In this document: positions 12,071 to 25,289 of the stretch, piece by piece
How positions within the stretch are numbered: the first letter of the stretch is position 1
Layout: each line of letters starts with the position of its first letter
From: Hymenolepis diminuta
Lineage: Eukaryota; Platyhelminthes; Cestoda; Cyclophyllidea; Hymenolepididae
DNA: 64,000 bases
Assembly: GCA_900708905.1 (NCBI GenBank)
Contig: CAADRB010000027.1
Location: 1,385,850 to 1,449,849 of the forward strand
Direction: 5' to 3'
Notes under the pieces: model-generated
What the model saw: only the letters and a program-made list of their open reading frames with translations
Told to the model about the DNA's origin: nothing
Database searches by the model: none
Program-made: the position numbers and the translations under genes

Positions 12071-13084
12071 CCAAAAGAGGTGTTACTACACAAGTTATTC
12101 TAGGAAGATAATCCAGTTCAAAATACAAGCAGCTGATAAGTAATCGACCTAATGTCCAAACAATCATTCAAAAGAAGGTAAAAGTTAGAAAATGTGGATA
12201 TAACAAAAAACACCAAAATCAAATATGAGCGAATACTCCAAAACCGAGAAATGAAGCGGAATTGTAGAGGCTGGCGGTCTCTTAATTCTCGATTTCAACC
12301 CCAGTAGAACGTCTACACAACACAAATCGATAGAGGAAAGTCAAGCTCAAAAAGAAGGAGGGATTAGATTGCCTAATTGAATATTTTCGTTACACTTGGG
12401 AGAAGCTCGCAATCTTCATCTTTCATGCACTGCATTATCGTCATTTGGATTTTCACGCGCACACCTGGATATGTAAGACCATATGGGGAGATGCCGTCGC
12501 TGGAATTATTGTCTACCCAGCAGCTAATCACTTATCACCCACTCAAGCCAATATAAATTAATATATTTTTTAATAAAAAACATCATTTGAGCTACAAGTC
12601 TTCTCTTTTACTCACATTTGAATCAATGTAGTTGTAGCTTTAATGAAGGTCAACTGAGAAGTAATAAAATAAATATAAAATTCAAAGGATTAAATGGCGA
12701 ATTGGAATCATTGGTGAATCAATGGAATTTTAAAAATATGGGTGTCGACCAATCAGAATCAAACGGACGTCAACCTGAACGCGTTCCAGGCCTAATTGAC
12801 CACATTCGATCGAAATAAGATTCAGCGAACTCAAAAACTTTTCTTTATAAACCACAGTTATTGGAATAATATCCGATCCATTGTAAGGAAATTCTATTAG
12901 AAATATTAAAAGTGGATGAATTCTTATGTATGAAAACTCAGAGTTTAAATCACCGCAGTTCTTTATAAAATTAGCATTTTTATTCGTTGGGAATAAGTAC
13001 TGAATTGTTAATGCTCTCCACTACTTAATTAAACTGCAACCTGTGGCTTAGTAACAAGTGAAACAGATTTAGGTATTTAATTTG

Positions 13085-13335
13085 CCCCTCTCACCATGAT
13101 AAGGAACTAATTGATAACCCATTATAGTAACGATGCGGTATTTAGTTGCTATAGCACTATTAAGTTTGGTGCTCTCCTTTACAGCAGAATAAACGGGATA
13201 TATCTGCACATGGTACAGCTTTGGGGGATAGAGAGAGAGTGTGTGTTTGACCTTATCCCGATCACTATGGCTGTAGTGGTACACTGGTTCTACCTTCCTG
13301 GGCAAGTAGGTCACAGCATAATTTAAAGGGGTGAG
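13085..13335 (+). repeat. Composite repeat copy A, block 3
   Basis: A block with TAGTTGCTATAG, then TTTGGTGCT, a CAGAATAAAC-type segment, GCACATGGTACAG and CACTATGG. It recurs at 21715-21960 and 26845-27020, and in inverted form at 17385-17490. It is non-coding and lies about 1 kb downstream of the gag-protease remnant, so it may belong to the same element's 3' region. Confidence 0.45.
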
Positions 13336-14046
13336 GGGGATAATATACTATAGGGACACTAATTCGGTTGTTGTGCAATATAGTGAAAGAAGGGTAAAAT
13401 AATGATTTGTTAATTCAATTATCTAACTCAATCTCTAATACTACTTCAAACCATAAAGCCTTATAACAAAGGACTTACGTTCAGGGAAGATAAACGACAC
13501 CCAAATGAATGAATTAACTATTTGAGCAAGTTTAAAATACGTAAAAACAGATTAAACAGAAAGTCGTAATTCAAACTACTTAAAGTCTTGTATGATCAAA
13601 TTACTATTTCGGCCTTCGAAATAAGAAAAGAAGAGAGGTGGCAAGACTGACCCTGGTAGTTAAACGACCGACCAATAGGAGCTGGAGATTGTAAATAAGT
13701 GTTTGATCAGTAATCTAGGGGACGATTTATGAATTTTCGAACTCTGAAACGTTAAATAATCCGCGAATATTCTGCAATCTCTCCGAAGCTCTCTTTTGTC
13801 TCTTCCCTTTGCGCATTATCGAACATTACTTGCCCGATTTCAGCTGCTTTCCCAAAATGAAAACTTGTAAAAATTTTCTGTATTACTGTAGATTATTGTT
13901 ACAATTAGCCCCCAAAATAGCCACAAATACCTCGGATGTAATTTTAATACGGGGTTAAACAAACTTTAACAATTTACTCAAAATTCTACCAAGCACATTC
14001 CAACAAATATGTAAATTTTGCGAATAATTTGCAATAAATTGTTCAT

Positions 14047-14284
14047 NNNNNNNNNNNNNNNNNNNNNNNNNNNNNNNNNNNNNNNNNNNNNNNNNNNNNN
14101 NNNNNNNNNNNNNNNNNNNNNNNNNNNNNNNNNNNNNNNNNNNNNNNNNNNNNNNNNNNNNNNNNNNNNNNNNNNNNNNNNNNNNNNNNNNNNNNNNNNN
14201 NNNNNNNNNNNNNNNNNNNNNNNNNNNNNNNNNNNNNNNNNNNNNNNNNNNNNNNNNNNNNNNNNNNNNNNNNNNNNNNNNNNN
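14047..14284. other. Assembly gap (238 N)
   Basis: A run of undetermined bases. The flanks are not obviously repetitive to each other. The right flank (14285-14545) has an open frame with several Cys and His residues (including CCELCG near 14340) but no recognisable domain. Confidence 0.95.
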
Positions 14285-16090
14285 AAAACCTCCGCAGCAT
14301 GGAAAGGGTGAAGATGATTACTGTTCACGGAAGGACCCGGTTGTGCTGCGAATTGTGTGGAATAAAGCATAGGTGCAGACACTTCATGTACCAGACACGT
14401 AGGCATGAGAATGAGAGCCAAATCAAGGGTGGGATTCGCCATCTTAACCCCCTCTCTGAACATTTCTTGCGACCTCACATTGGGGTTCCAGCCGTAAGTT
14501 TCACAGACGAGTTCTTGTTCGCCCCACGGTTTTGTTTTTCAAAATGAAAATAACATATATCTGAATTGTTCTTCTGTTAGGGTATCGAAAATAAATTTAT
14601 CAAAATGAAAGTCTACAACCCCTGCAAAGTCAAATAAGTCCTCATCATGCTAGGTCACAAGTTTGAAGCAATTAAAGTGGGCGTTGAATAGAGAGAGGTT
14701 CCGGTCGAAAACTTCTTCTATGACCTCCAGAGTAACCGAGTTTATCGAAATACGTAATCTCAAAGATCATCTGGATGGTAACCTACGTTCTTGTAAAACT
14801 GGTGTCTATTGCAGATATCCATTTTCAAAGATAAGCCCTTGTCTAGCGAAACAATTTCTACCAAATCTAGACAGAATGTCCTAGGGAAACAAAAATACTG
14901 AAGTCTTCTCCAAAATTGTGATGTGAAAATTTCAACGGATATATAAAATAACCTAAACGTAAGGGTTTGCTTATCTAAATTGCATTTTATAATAATAGAA
15001 AGCCAATGAAGTTCGTACTAGTTATTCAGGAGATTTGAGTGAATATAATTGCTGTAGCGTGATCTTATTCTTCTCCAATCATTCTGATAATAAGATCCAG
15101 CATCTGAAGATAGGAAATAATGAATTATCCTACACTTTCTCCAGTCTTTGGAACACTAGCACAGAAAATACAACCTATTCATAAAGGTAGTGAATTGTAA
15201 CTGTTCGCGTAAACTGAAGGCGATTTTAAAGACTCATTCAATCGTAAGCAGAAAGTCTCCAGTTAAACTACATGGGAGGACGAATTAGTAGACTTAAGAG
15301 ACTAGGAGGCAGTCAGGGTTGTACAATCTCTAACTCTCGCATTTCAAGGATAGACGTTTAGTTCAGTGACGAACTTGATTGAAGATAATGACTTTCACAA
15401 AGGTTGCAGCTAGATTCATTTGAAGGAGAGGATTGTATCTCTTGGAATTGAAATGAAAGTTTCGATTTAATAATGATCACTTGTTTTTAACATTTATGTT
15501 TTAATATCCCAAAATCTGATGGCTTTTTTTAACGCTCCAAATACTGATAGCCGTGTGAGAGCCTTTCAACTCAAGAATATGTTAATTTAATTTCATATCA
15601 CCGTTTTTCAATCTATTTCCCACACTTTGAAAGCAGGTAAGAACTTATCAATATTACCTGCAGCGACACATAAAGTATAATTTTAGGAGACGTATAAATA
15701 CTGGAAACATTTGCAAAATACAGAAAGATATAAAGGAGGGTCAGACAGTAGCGAGCAGTAATTGTAAAATCCTCGAGAGTTACCTCTGAGGGTAAATCGG
15801 GTTACCTTTTTGCTAAATATTGTTATAAATTCCCACCAAATCGATGTATCCTCCTAGCCAAATAATTGTATCTTATTAGCCTCCAAATAGCCGAGAGAAG
15901 TGGAAAGGCAGACTGAATCCAGAAAAAGCATCTATACTGGATTAGAAGCCGTTAAATTTATGCCACTTTGTATGAAAATTCAACTACAGAAAAAATGAGG
16001 ATTTTGTCAAAACTGACTTGCATCTGATTATTTGAGCAGTTACAAAGAATGTTATCATCTCATGACAATATCATCTAGATTATAGCTCTA
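14285..16090. other. Intergenic region, no supported gene
   Basis: An 82-codon ORF begins at 14299 directly at the gap edge; I do not recognise it and cannot exclude an exon continuing from the gap. The rest shows no coding signal. Confidence 0.4.
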
Positions 16091-16099
16091 CTCAATTTG

Positions 16100-18445
16100 T
16101 GCTCTCATTTCTGTCAATAACCACCCACACAGCATCTGAGGTTAGCCGCGTGTGCGGCATCCGTGATAATTGACCAATCACATCACGACAAGGCAAGCAC
16201 TGTACTATCTAGTGATTTGGTTGGCTAATTATTTGTGGGAAAATATTTGGCATTTTGAAAACTCCTACCTGTCCCCACCTACACGGTTATGATAACCCCC
16301 ATTGAATAATTCTAATTCGACGTTCTGCTTTTGCTTGAATGACTTTCACTAAAATTGTGAAAAGGAAAATGACGGAATTCTGGTTATTTATTTTAAGTTT
16401 AATTTTTTCTCAAACTTCATTTCTCATGATGCTACTAGTTAAAATTATTTAGAACCAAAGGGCCTTAGTTTGGCTTCAACTAATGGCGTAACAATCACTT
16501 AATTGCGGTTTACACTAATACAGCATTTTGATATGAAATGTAAATTGACGGTTTTGAGACAAGCGGTTTTAGGATATAAAAATTTTTTTTTATATTTCAT
16601 ATTTACTTCGTAGTTTTAGTAAATTGAAGTTATGGACTTTTGATAATAAGGCCTTATGGAATTACAGTTGGGTACTTCTAATTGGTGATTATTTCTTTAT
16701 TTTATGCGCCACTATTTATCGTAACAATGATCAGTGGTCAATTATAAGAATTTCATGTCGTAAGATATTGTTTTATTAATAACTTTCAAAGGCTGTCCCT
16801 TGGAAAAATCAAATTACTTGTGTGAATTTAGTCGAGGAATATATAATTATTGTATCCTCATGAAGAATGCGACACATTTGAATTAAACACTTTCTCCTCT
16901 CCAAGTTGCGAGGTTCAAATGAACTGACTCCAAATGGTTATCATTAGAAGCTCAAAATTATCAACTTTGTATCACTCTCAAAAGCATCTAGTCGTACACT
17001 GATCAAGGGACCCAATCACATATGGTATTATTTATAAAAATTTACCTCGCTCATAATAGCGATTGGGAGTCTAGTTATTCCTCAAGGCAGGGTTACTATG
17101 CTTTACAACTTTTCACAATTATGGAACGTTTAAGCACATTGTAAGTGAAAGCAATGGAGAAGAGATATGCTCATATTTTAAGTAAGATTATCATAACTCC
17201 ACATTTTATTTGGAGTTTACTGTGATTTTTCTATAATTCAGTATATAAACATAACAGACGAATTGGTGTCCTTACTCGCGTCCTCTTTCTCCCCTTTTAC
17301 TGATTCGTGATCTGAAGTTCTGTATATCCAATACGGAAAAGGATCATTCTTTTCTCCCCTCCTCAAACTCCCTCCTCTAAACCATGTGTAGGTGCTCCCT
17401 ACTGGGAGAATATTTGTTTACGTTCAGTTAGAAATAGTACCTGCTGTTTGAGCAACCAGGCGTCATTCTGTTGCTAGTTCGAGCTATCAACAGCCTAATT
17501 ATCATGCTGAGGGGGGCAAATTATAATCAGGGGACAGGTTTTGTATGCATCATTTGAAACTTTAAATTTCGTTTACTAATAAAGTTTACAAAAACAACTA
17601 TTTAGTCAGTCTGATCAAAGGAAGTTGAGTAATTAAGCATGAAGAAAGCATAGAGCTTTCTTTATTGTGTTTAGTGGGGAAAGGAGAAAGCGATATATGA
17701 TAAATAAACATTAAAAAAATAAAGAATTCTAACTTTTACTCGATCACTTTTGTCTTTAGGATCTAAGAGGCTTGGAATAGTTGAATACACTTTAATCAGG
17801 TGGTTCTAATTTTTGCATTTGCTGTCATTCTCCACAAGTGTATGTTATCTATTATTAGCACTCTTCTAAGTACTCAACTTTTAAAAAAGGACCGAGCACA
17901 ATATCAAAAGATGGGGAGATCACAATACTCCCCCTTTATAACTAGTACAGAAGGAAAATATTTAATTTTACGCGTTTTAGTTTAGAGGTAGCTTTAATCA
18001 CTATTTACAGGTATCATAAATAGTTCTGATTTTATAAGTAGATCTCGTCATCCATTCCAGACCATCCTATCAAGTTCGATCAATTAACCAACTCCTTAAA
18101 ACTTTAAATCTCATTGTAGTTGATTGAAGAATCAGTATCCTAGATAGAATTCCAGTTGAGATGTTATCTAGAATGATTAATTTAGGTCTTTTGTAGTATT
18201 TATTGCATGATTTGACTTAATTTCCTAAAATTGTGCTCCCTGGCCAGTATTTAAAGTCCCTCTTGTACGAGTGCTCTAATTCTTATTGATACAAAGAAAA
18301 AACTAACTTTATTCGATAAATCATGAAGATGGATTCAAAACACGACTCAGTTGCTGACTGAAGTGATCAACTTAATCTTATTATCCGCTGGAAGAAGCCC
18401 TCATTAGGAGTTACCAAGTCAGCCAGAAGATTAAGTCAAGCGCGT
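16100..18445 (-). repeat. Inverted copy of the composite LTR-containing repeat
   Basis: Read on the minus strand this region has the same block order as the direct copies. Block 2 is at 18445-18285, with TAACTCCTAATGAGGG, an AAGATTAAG and an AATAAA (complement of TTTATT at 18308-18313). Block 3 is at 17490-17385 (GTAAACAAATATTCTC then GGGAG). Block 4 is at 16330-16125 (GTTATCATAACC, TTAGCCAA and TCAATTATCACGGATG). The copies are diverged and the intervals differ by indels. Confidence 0.45.
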
Positions 18446-19479
18446 CAAGTCGGTTCTTAGGGTCTTGATAATTCCATCAAATATTGTTTTGTTTTGACAT
18501 GTTAAATTACAAGAAGATTTTAATATATAAATTGTCTGAACTCACCTAAATGAGTGGCGTAGTTGCCCTTTTGTCCTAGTCAAAGGTCACATACTCAAAT
18601 GACCAAAATGTACGACTGCACTGTCCAAAGCTGACTACCAAGTAGAAGTTGAAATGGAGTTCTTATAAAGATATTAGGTCCCTCTTTTATCTCTGCCTCT
18701 TCGAAGAGGTAAAGAGCTATTAGGTAACGAGGTTAAATTTGTTTTCTTTCAAGGTACTTCAAATGAGCAAATGACTAAGATTTCATTTTTGCTCTGGAAG
18801 TAATTTCACTTCCGTCTTATTTACGTCAATCAAACAGATATTGAAATCATCCGAATGCTCAAGTTTTTCCACTTGTGATCGAAAACGCTATTATTTCAGA
18901 GATCTGCGTCTATTTACATTTAGTATGGTGACTTATCGCTAATTCTGCTTAAGTCCAGTACCTCATTTGGTAACAGGGATAGTAATATGAATTCTACTTG
19001 ATCATTAAGCCTCGAGCTAAAAAAGAATTTCGAACTCATTCAAAATTAATCAAATTCGGCAGTAATTTAAGGTGTTGTTCTTGCCTCAACTTACCGATCC
19101 CAAAAACTGGTCTGTGCCTTATTTTGGCAATCAGCACAAAACTCGAGTTCAAGGAATTGCAATTTCATTTTGACTGTGAAAATTAGGCCGAGCTGAACGG
19201 AGTGAAACTAAATTATATTCCACCGCTACTGAATCACCCAGAAATCCAACACTTTCCAACTTAGTACTTTCTCCATAAGTCGGTGTAGAGTTTCAATTAT
19301 TGTCAACATTATCGCCATTTTTGCATTCCAATACGCCCAAAATTTTCGCTTTTATTATTCCGTACCAATTTTGATACCCTATTTGAGAATTATATTTCAC
19401 CAATACTGTTAAACACCGCAATTTTTTCATTAGACCAGTTTGACATCCCCTGAGAGAAGGAAAATAGTTTATTACCTCT

Positions 19480-22400
19480 ATCAGCCCTAATTTCAACCTG
19501 AATCCCTTGTGGCGGGTGCACGGGGCAAGGAAGATTCTGATCGCAGATAACAAACAAAGATATTAAATTAAGTAAAAAACAAATTCTCCAATCTCCCTTT
19601 AAGACAACGTAACCCCTTCTGCTTGGATGAATCTTCTTTGGCTCAATTAGTGCACACAGACACGTGTCCATTTATTATTCCACACAGCGAGGAGGGAGGA
19701 GGGGGGAGGTGGAGAGCTAGAGGAAAACCATACTTTCTTACATGATAATTAGGGGTTGTGTGGAAGTTTATGATGTTCAACATGATCTGATTAAATATTT
19801 CCTCATGATTAGTAATATTCTAATTGAACGTTTCCGAGAAAAATTCATTCAGATATTCATATTCTATGTGAAAATTCAAGTACTATCAATTCTCAGAAAT
19901 CATCCAGTCCTTATTCAAAATTCAAGTTTGCATGATTTCATATTACCTAAATAATTAGTTGGAAGCATGTTCTTAATAACCGACTCAGATTAATTAACTC
20001 AGTAGCTAAGCTCTTTACCTTTTCAAAATAAGATGTGCAAGAAGTTGAAATGTGCTTTAGGAAAGATTTAAACTGTACCTCTGAACAGGAGAGCAGGTTT
20101 AATTCATAAGTACTAACAAGGTATTGTGACCGGATCAGGTTACATGAATTGAACATCAAATTTCAAGGCAAAGACATCGGTGAAAGAGACAACAATTATG
20201 TTATTCTAGGGCGTTATTTTAGCGTGTGCGGTCGCAACTAAACCGGAGCTAGCATCAAGGAATTTTTAAACCTTCACTGAAATAATTTTGGAGTTTGTAA
20301 ATGATTTCGAAAATGCAACTTGTTAAACGCTTTTATTTCTGTGAAAATTTGAGCATCAATAATTAAAGGTCCATACCTACCAATGCATTTGTGAAGAGAT
20401 CGGATTCGTGCAAAATTGAGTTAATATGCTGTTGCATTAATTCGGACCCCTCTTCAATTTGAAAATCTCAAACAGTGCATTTAAGTAGAATACGTTCTGT
20501 TTAACTCCATATGCGCGGAAATTTTTCCAAAATCGTCTTGCTACATTCATCCATTTTCTAGAAATCCAACAGCAAGTGTTTCTGATTAATCCAGCCCCCA
20601 GGAATTAAGTCAACAAGCTTTCTAAATAGCCTTCCAGCCAAAAATATTGATATTATTCAGAAAGTTCGGTGAGAAACATTTCAGAATTAAAATCATTTAC
20701 TACGCTTTTTTCAAGCGTGGAAAATAACAGGCACGGTACACAGGACCGAGAAATAGATTTGACACGCCTGACTTAATCTCTCCTTTATCTTCTGCTTGAC
20801 TTAGTAACTCCTAATGAGGGTTCCATCTGACGGATAAAAAGATTAAGTGGACCGCTTCAGCAACACCTAACTATTTTTTGAAATTTAACTTCAGAGTTTT
20901 TGAATAAAATTAGTCTTTTCTCTTTAATAAGGTGGATAAGAACACTCCTAGAAACAAACCATCAATTTTTATCCTCAGGCGCATACTAATGAGAACAAAT
21001 CCATTCTGATCTTTTTGAAAGTATCCTTAATTGACAGTTTCACTGATTCTTTCATCAAGTTCTAAGTCTTAAAACTAATTTTGCTTCGAATTGATCGGTT
21101 AATCTAAAATATGCTGAAAAGCTCATTCGTAAGACTCATTATTATATCGAAAGCTTAAGAAAAGTATTGCATATTTGTTGAAGATAAATGAGTGTCAATT
21201 ATTAACAACTATAAAGAACTTGTGGACTTCAGCAATCAAAATAAGACGAGTAGAACTAAGTTGTTTCGAACTGAACAACTTATACCAACTGCAGCCATGA
21301 CGATGAAAGTGGTGTGAATTCTCAGTATAGTAAGTTGCAAATCGGTCCTTTTTAAAATACCCAATTGATGAAATGAAATGACAAAAATCGATATGTTGTG
21401 CATTATTAAAATCCAGCGGATTTAAATGCTCCATTATTTCTCAAGACTGGCTTATCCACAAGAACTAACGGAACAAATGGCTTCTTACTCTTCAATAGGG
21501 GACCATTATATTTTGTTTTCCTCTTCCCTCCACTAGATCCAACAGGAAAATTTCTGCTTTCTCTTGTTGAGCATATATTTTACCATGTGTATTTGTTGAA
21601 TAAGTTCACTTTACACTCCACAACTCCTTTACCATCTTAGAAAGGATACGACTTGTCGCATAGTGATATGCGGAATTGGTTTCAGTATCTTAGTTACAAA
21701 TCACCACATGATTGCCATACTTTTGATAATCCTAACTAGCAACAAGCCGATATCTAGTTGCTATGGTAGTACTGAAATCGGTGCCGGTCCTTACTGAAGA
21801 GTAAACAAATATTCTCTCAGCGGGGAGTGCCTGTACATGGTGCAGTGTTGGGCAGTGAGGAAGGGAAAACACAATTATAAATCCACGACCATGAACCTGA
21901 ACGTTATGGGTATCGTAGTACCCTATTCATTCACCCTAGTGGTCACAGCTACCAATTAAGGGAAGTGAAAGAGTTTTCACTTAGGTCTCCGGGTCAGGCT
22001 GAGTTTTGAAAGATTGAAAAATGGGTACCTCGGGCAGTAGCACCTAGGTTCATGGGACCAAATTTGGTTATTATGGTATATTTATTTATTTGCAATAAAA
22101 TCCTTTTAATATTAAGAGCAGTGAGAATGATGAACGGTAAAAGAAATAAAGATTTACGTTACAAAAGTATAAAGTTTAAGCCACAATATCAGTACCGTTA
22201 AAATTGGTACTACATAGGAGGCTTTCCTAAAACTAAACCTATTCAGCTAATCAAATCTTAAATGTTATACATATTTTGTCACCGTCTCTCAGATTTTTAA
22301 AATTTTTTACCAAAAGGATTACATTTAGAAATGGTCTATCTAATTGTTATTTCGCAGTCTGAAAAAATCTGATTCAGAAAATACATGTGGATCAGCCACA

Positions 22401-22800
22401 ATCTTAGAATTTTTGATTAAAATCACTGGTAATCAAATAATATTTTCAAGGTACCAACTTATATTAATCTTCCATTTAATAATGTTAAATGGTAGCATCA
22501 GGTTAAAAATTAATTGTCCCAAAAATTACATGAAATTTCCAATTTCCTCCATCTAACTATTACGGATTTATTTAAGCAGAGCGGAAATTCTCGTGCTTAA
22601 TTTCACTTTAACCTCTAAGAGGGATTACGACGAGAGCGAGGGAGGTTGAAGTAGCTTTCATGTGGCATTTTTTCGCACCACAAAACATTAGCCAATCAAA
22701 TTGTCAAGTGGTTAAATACGCGCAGTCAGTTATAACGAATGGCCATGCACGCCTCACCTTACATTTTGTCTTTGAGAGAGGGGGGTTACAAATTTACTGA
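19480..22800 (+). repeat. Composite LTR-containing repeat, copy B (direct)
   Basis: Block 1 is at about 19490-19790 (ACACGTGTCCATTTATTATT, then a purine-rich tract and TAATTAGGGG). Block 2 is at 20785-20960 (TTAGTAACTCCTAATGAGGG, GATAAAAAGATTAAG, AATAAA at 20903-20908). Block 3 is at 21715-21960 and block 4 at about 22560-22760. No gag or pol sequence lies between blocks 2 and 3, unlike copy A. Together with the inverted copy at 16.1-18.4 kb it makes a large, decayed inverted repeat centred near 19 kb. Confidence 0.45.
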
Positions 22801-22947
22801 ACCGATTGTCTGGGAAACACCGTAGGAAAAAACAGTTTATCCCTTTTCATAAAATATTATGCAATCAAGTTCTTCATGAATATATATGATTAAATCTTCA
22901 ATTTTCATACAGCTTCCACTCGAAGTCGAATTACCAGTACTTAATAA

Positions 22948-23202
22948 TCAAAACAGACGAGTTGGATATTTCCCAATTTTAATAGACCTACAGTAGGCAA
23001 CATATTCCTTACAAGGTCTTCCATAGATCACATCTTCGTTCATGGTGTGATTTGCGATTGTTTGAATAGACACATGAGATAGACTTAACGACAGGAGGAA
23101 GTTATTCATTCTCAGAGGGGAGTTGATCGCTCGGCCAGACGCCATGAGCCCGAATATCACAATTAATAAAACCGATGAGATCAAATTGAATATTTCCCTC
23201 AA
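22948..23202 (-). CDS. Candidate small secreted peptide exon (weak)
   Basis: An open frame of 84 codons. It lacks an ATG at its start (TTG at 23202); in-frame ATGs occur only inside or after a strongly hydrophobic stretch (residues about 5-22) that resembles a signal peptide, so an upstream exon supplying the start would be needed. A possible acceptor AAG lies just upstream. The C-terminal part has two cysteines six residues apart (CKEYVAYC) and ends in PTRLF before the stop. No amidation glycine is present. It may be chance; no poly(A) hexamer is seen close by. Confidence 0.2.
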   Translation of the reverse strand: MREIFNLISSVLLIVIFGLMASGRAINSPLRMNNFLLSLSLSHVSIQTIANHTMNEDVIYGRPCKEYVAYCRSIKIGKYPTRLF

Positions 23203-23344
23203 TATTAACCCTTAATTTTATCTTTTGTGTACTCATAAACCTTACCTTATTCCTTATTAATATAGTGTTTGGATTTGTGATTTGTGATTTCTTCAGTTCC
23301 CAAACCTATTTAGGAAGGTGTTTTTCAACGCTAATCTTTGGTAG

Positions 23345-23520
23345 AGTGTGGCATCATGGAGTCTCTTTGGTGTGAGATTCGAATTCCACCACCCTCTATA
23401 TTAGCCAGACTTAACCAGTATGGTTGACCATTTCGCTCGCTGGATGTGTCTGATGGAAATTGAACCTCTGACCTTCAATATGCAGACTTGCACGATGACC
23501 CGATGCGGCACCGACCCACA
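23345..23520 (-). repeat. tRNA-derived SINE-like element, copy 3 (clearest)
   Basis: On the minus strand 23508-23490 reads as an A-box-like region (CCGCATCGGGTCATCGTGC) and 23473-23455 as a B-box-like T arm (AGAGGTTCAATTTCC), spaced as in a tRNA. The segment continues into the shared GGTTGACCA-type block. This order supports an RNA polymerase III-type SINE origin. It is not an intact tRNA: no acceptor stem can be formed around it. Confidence 0.45.
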
Positions 23521-25289
23521 GTATGTATTATAATCAATTGTACAATGCACCTGATGGATTGTATTTAAATCTCAAATTCAGGAAAAGCAAATAAACACCT
23601 AGAAAAGATGGTATCTCAAAATAAACTTGAACGGGCATTAGGAAGTGCGGTTCTTTCCAAACAATTTAAGTCTATTCTTCTAAAAAATACTGGAAGATAC
23701 TGTTAATCAACACGTGCTGCCTGCCGCAAATAAACTTCAGTAGCATCATTAAGCAGCCATTTCGGTTGTAATTCTCCCCAGGAAGTAGATAACTAATTTT
23801 CCCGCCTATGTATTTCCTTCTTCTATCGGTAGGTAGATTTTTTCATTCGTTTCCTGTCGCAGTGTCAAATAGGCAAAGTTACGCTGAATTAGAGTGCAAG
23901 GATATCTTTTCAAATGCATTTAACAAATGTATTCATTCGCCAGACAATTTAACCGATGAAGTCGTCGCATTATCAAACATTATGCTCTACACTGGTAAAG
24001 AAAGCATATACATCAAAAATTAAATTAAAATTTTAAATTTTAAACCTCTCAACGGATAGTTCGGACAAAAGGAGACAATCGCTATCACACACTTTTCTCA
24101 TTGGATGCTTTTTTCAAATGATATTTAAATTCTAAGGGTTTTTGTTCATAATCTCATTTGTAAATGAAATTAGCGGGTGGAAGATTGTTAAATCTTCCAA
24201 TTAAGACAGTTATAGCTACGCCCAAGAAAGGAAAAATGAGGGTCCCCACCGACACCATTTGACACGACTTATCCAATCGGGCATTCAGCAGATAACATTT
24301 CCGGATTAAACTAGTCCAAAAGGGTTATGTAATTTAGTTAACAGTTAAGGTAAGGGTAGTAGTGTTTAATTAGAGCAAACAGAAGCCAAGTTCAAGGGAG
24401 TCAATGAGGGTAAATAAATAATGAAATTTCATTCATCATTTAATTTCGAAATATGGGGAGGGGGGGAGGGGGAATCAGGTCAAAATGGTCACTATAGACA
24501 CTGTATTAAGTAACCACCATAAGTTTTCATTAAGCATCGAACATAGTGCAAAGTATTCACATCTTGTGTTGTGGATGACAAAAGGAAGGGGTAGTAGGAT
24601 ATAAGTCTCGCATCAGCACGGAACCAGGATGTCTTTCCATCTTTTCAAACTAATCGTCGATGCCCATTTCCAGGGTGAAATTTTGTATTTATTTGGAGAG
24701 GCTATTTGGGCTGAGCTTGAACCACTTTTGAACGGATTCATCGCCTTCACTTGGATGAAAGTGCATCTTGATCAGTATATTTATTCCAAGGCAAAAATCA
24801 GCATTTCCGCACGAGGTTGAAACGGTTGGGGCTACGGTTTAAAATGTTTCAATATTCAGGAAGTCACTTCTCTTCCATTTATCTTTGATGCTTCATTCAA
24901 ATAATTATTTAAATCACATGTACACGTATCTTTTTCAATACAAGATCAGAAACGTTGCAATTTTTGGAAAGGTTACTTATAACGAGGTTAGTTATAATAT
25001 TAAAGCCTAGATGCTACTTCTAGACGAATGAATGGCCTTCTCTGTATCGATCCAGTAACATTCCATTTCCGGTTCTTCCGGGTTTTCTAGCCATTTCTAA
25101 AATCGATTCATTAATCACTAGGGGGTCGTATTGTCATAATAAAATGGTAGATTTTGCAAATTGCTTATTATCTAAATTTTAATTTAAACATTCCAATAAT
25201 ATAATTAAATAACGCTAGTTATAATTGGATCGGTTTAATACCCCTCCCCGGTTACAGAAATAAAGCCTCTATGATGTGCACATTAGGCG

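Larger units (their letters stand above)
22810..25280. other. Intergenic region, no supported gene apart from the weak candidate noted
   Basis: Contains the weak peptide candidate, the SINE-like copy and a G-rich tract near 24455-24475 (runs of 6 and 7 G). No recognisable protein-coding exon was found on either strand. Confidence 0.4.

Noticed and set aside
14299..14547. Zinc-finger protein exon at the edge of the gap
   Set aside because: Cys and His residues are present but the spacing fits no known finger, and the frame starts at the gap edge, so support is too weak.
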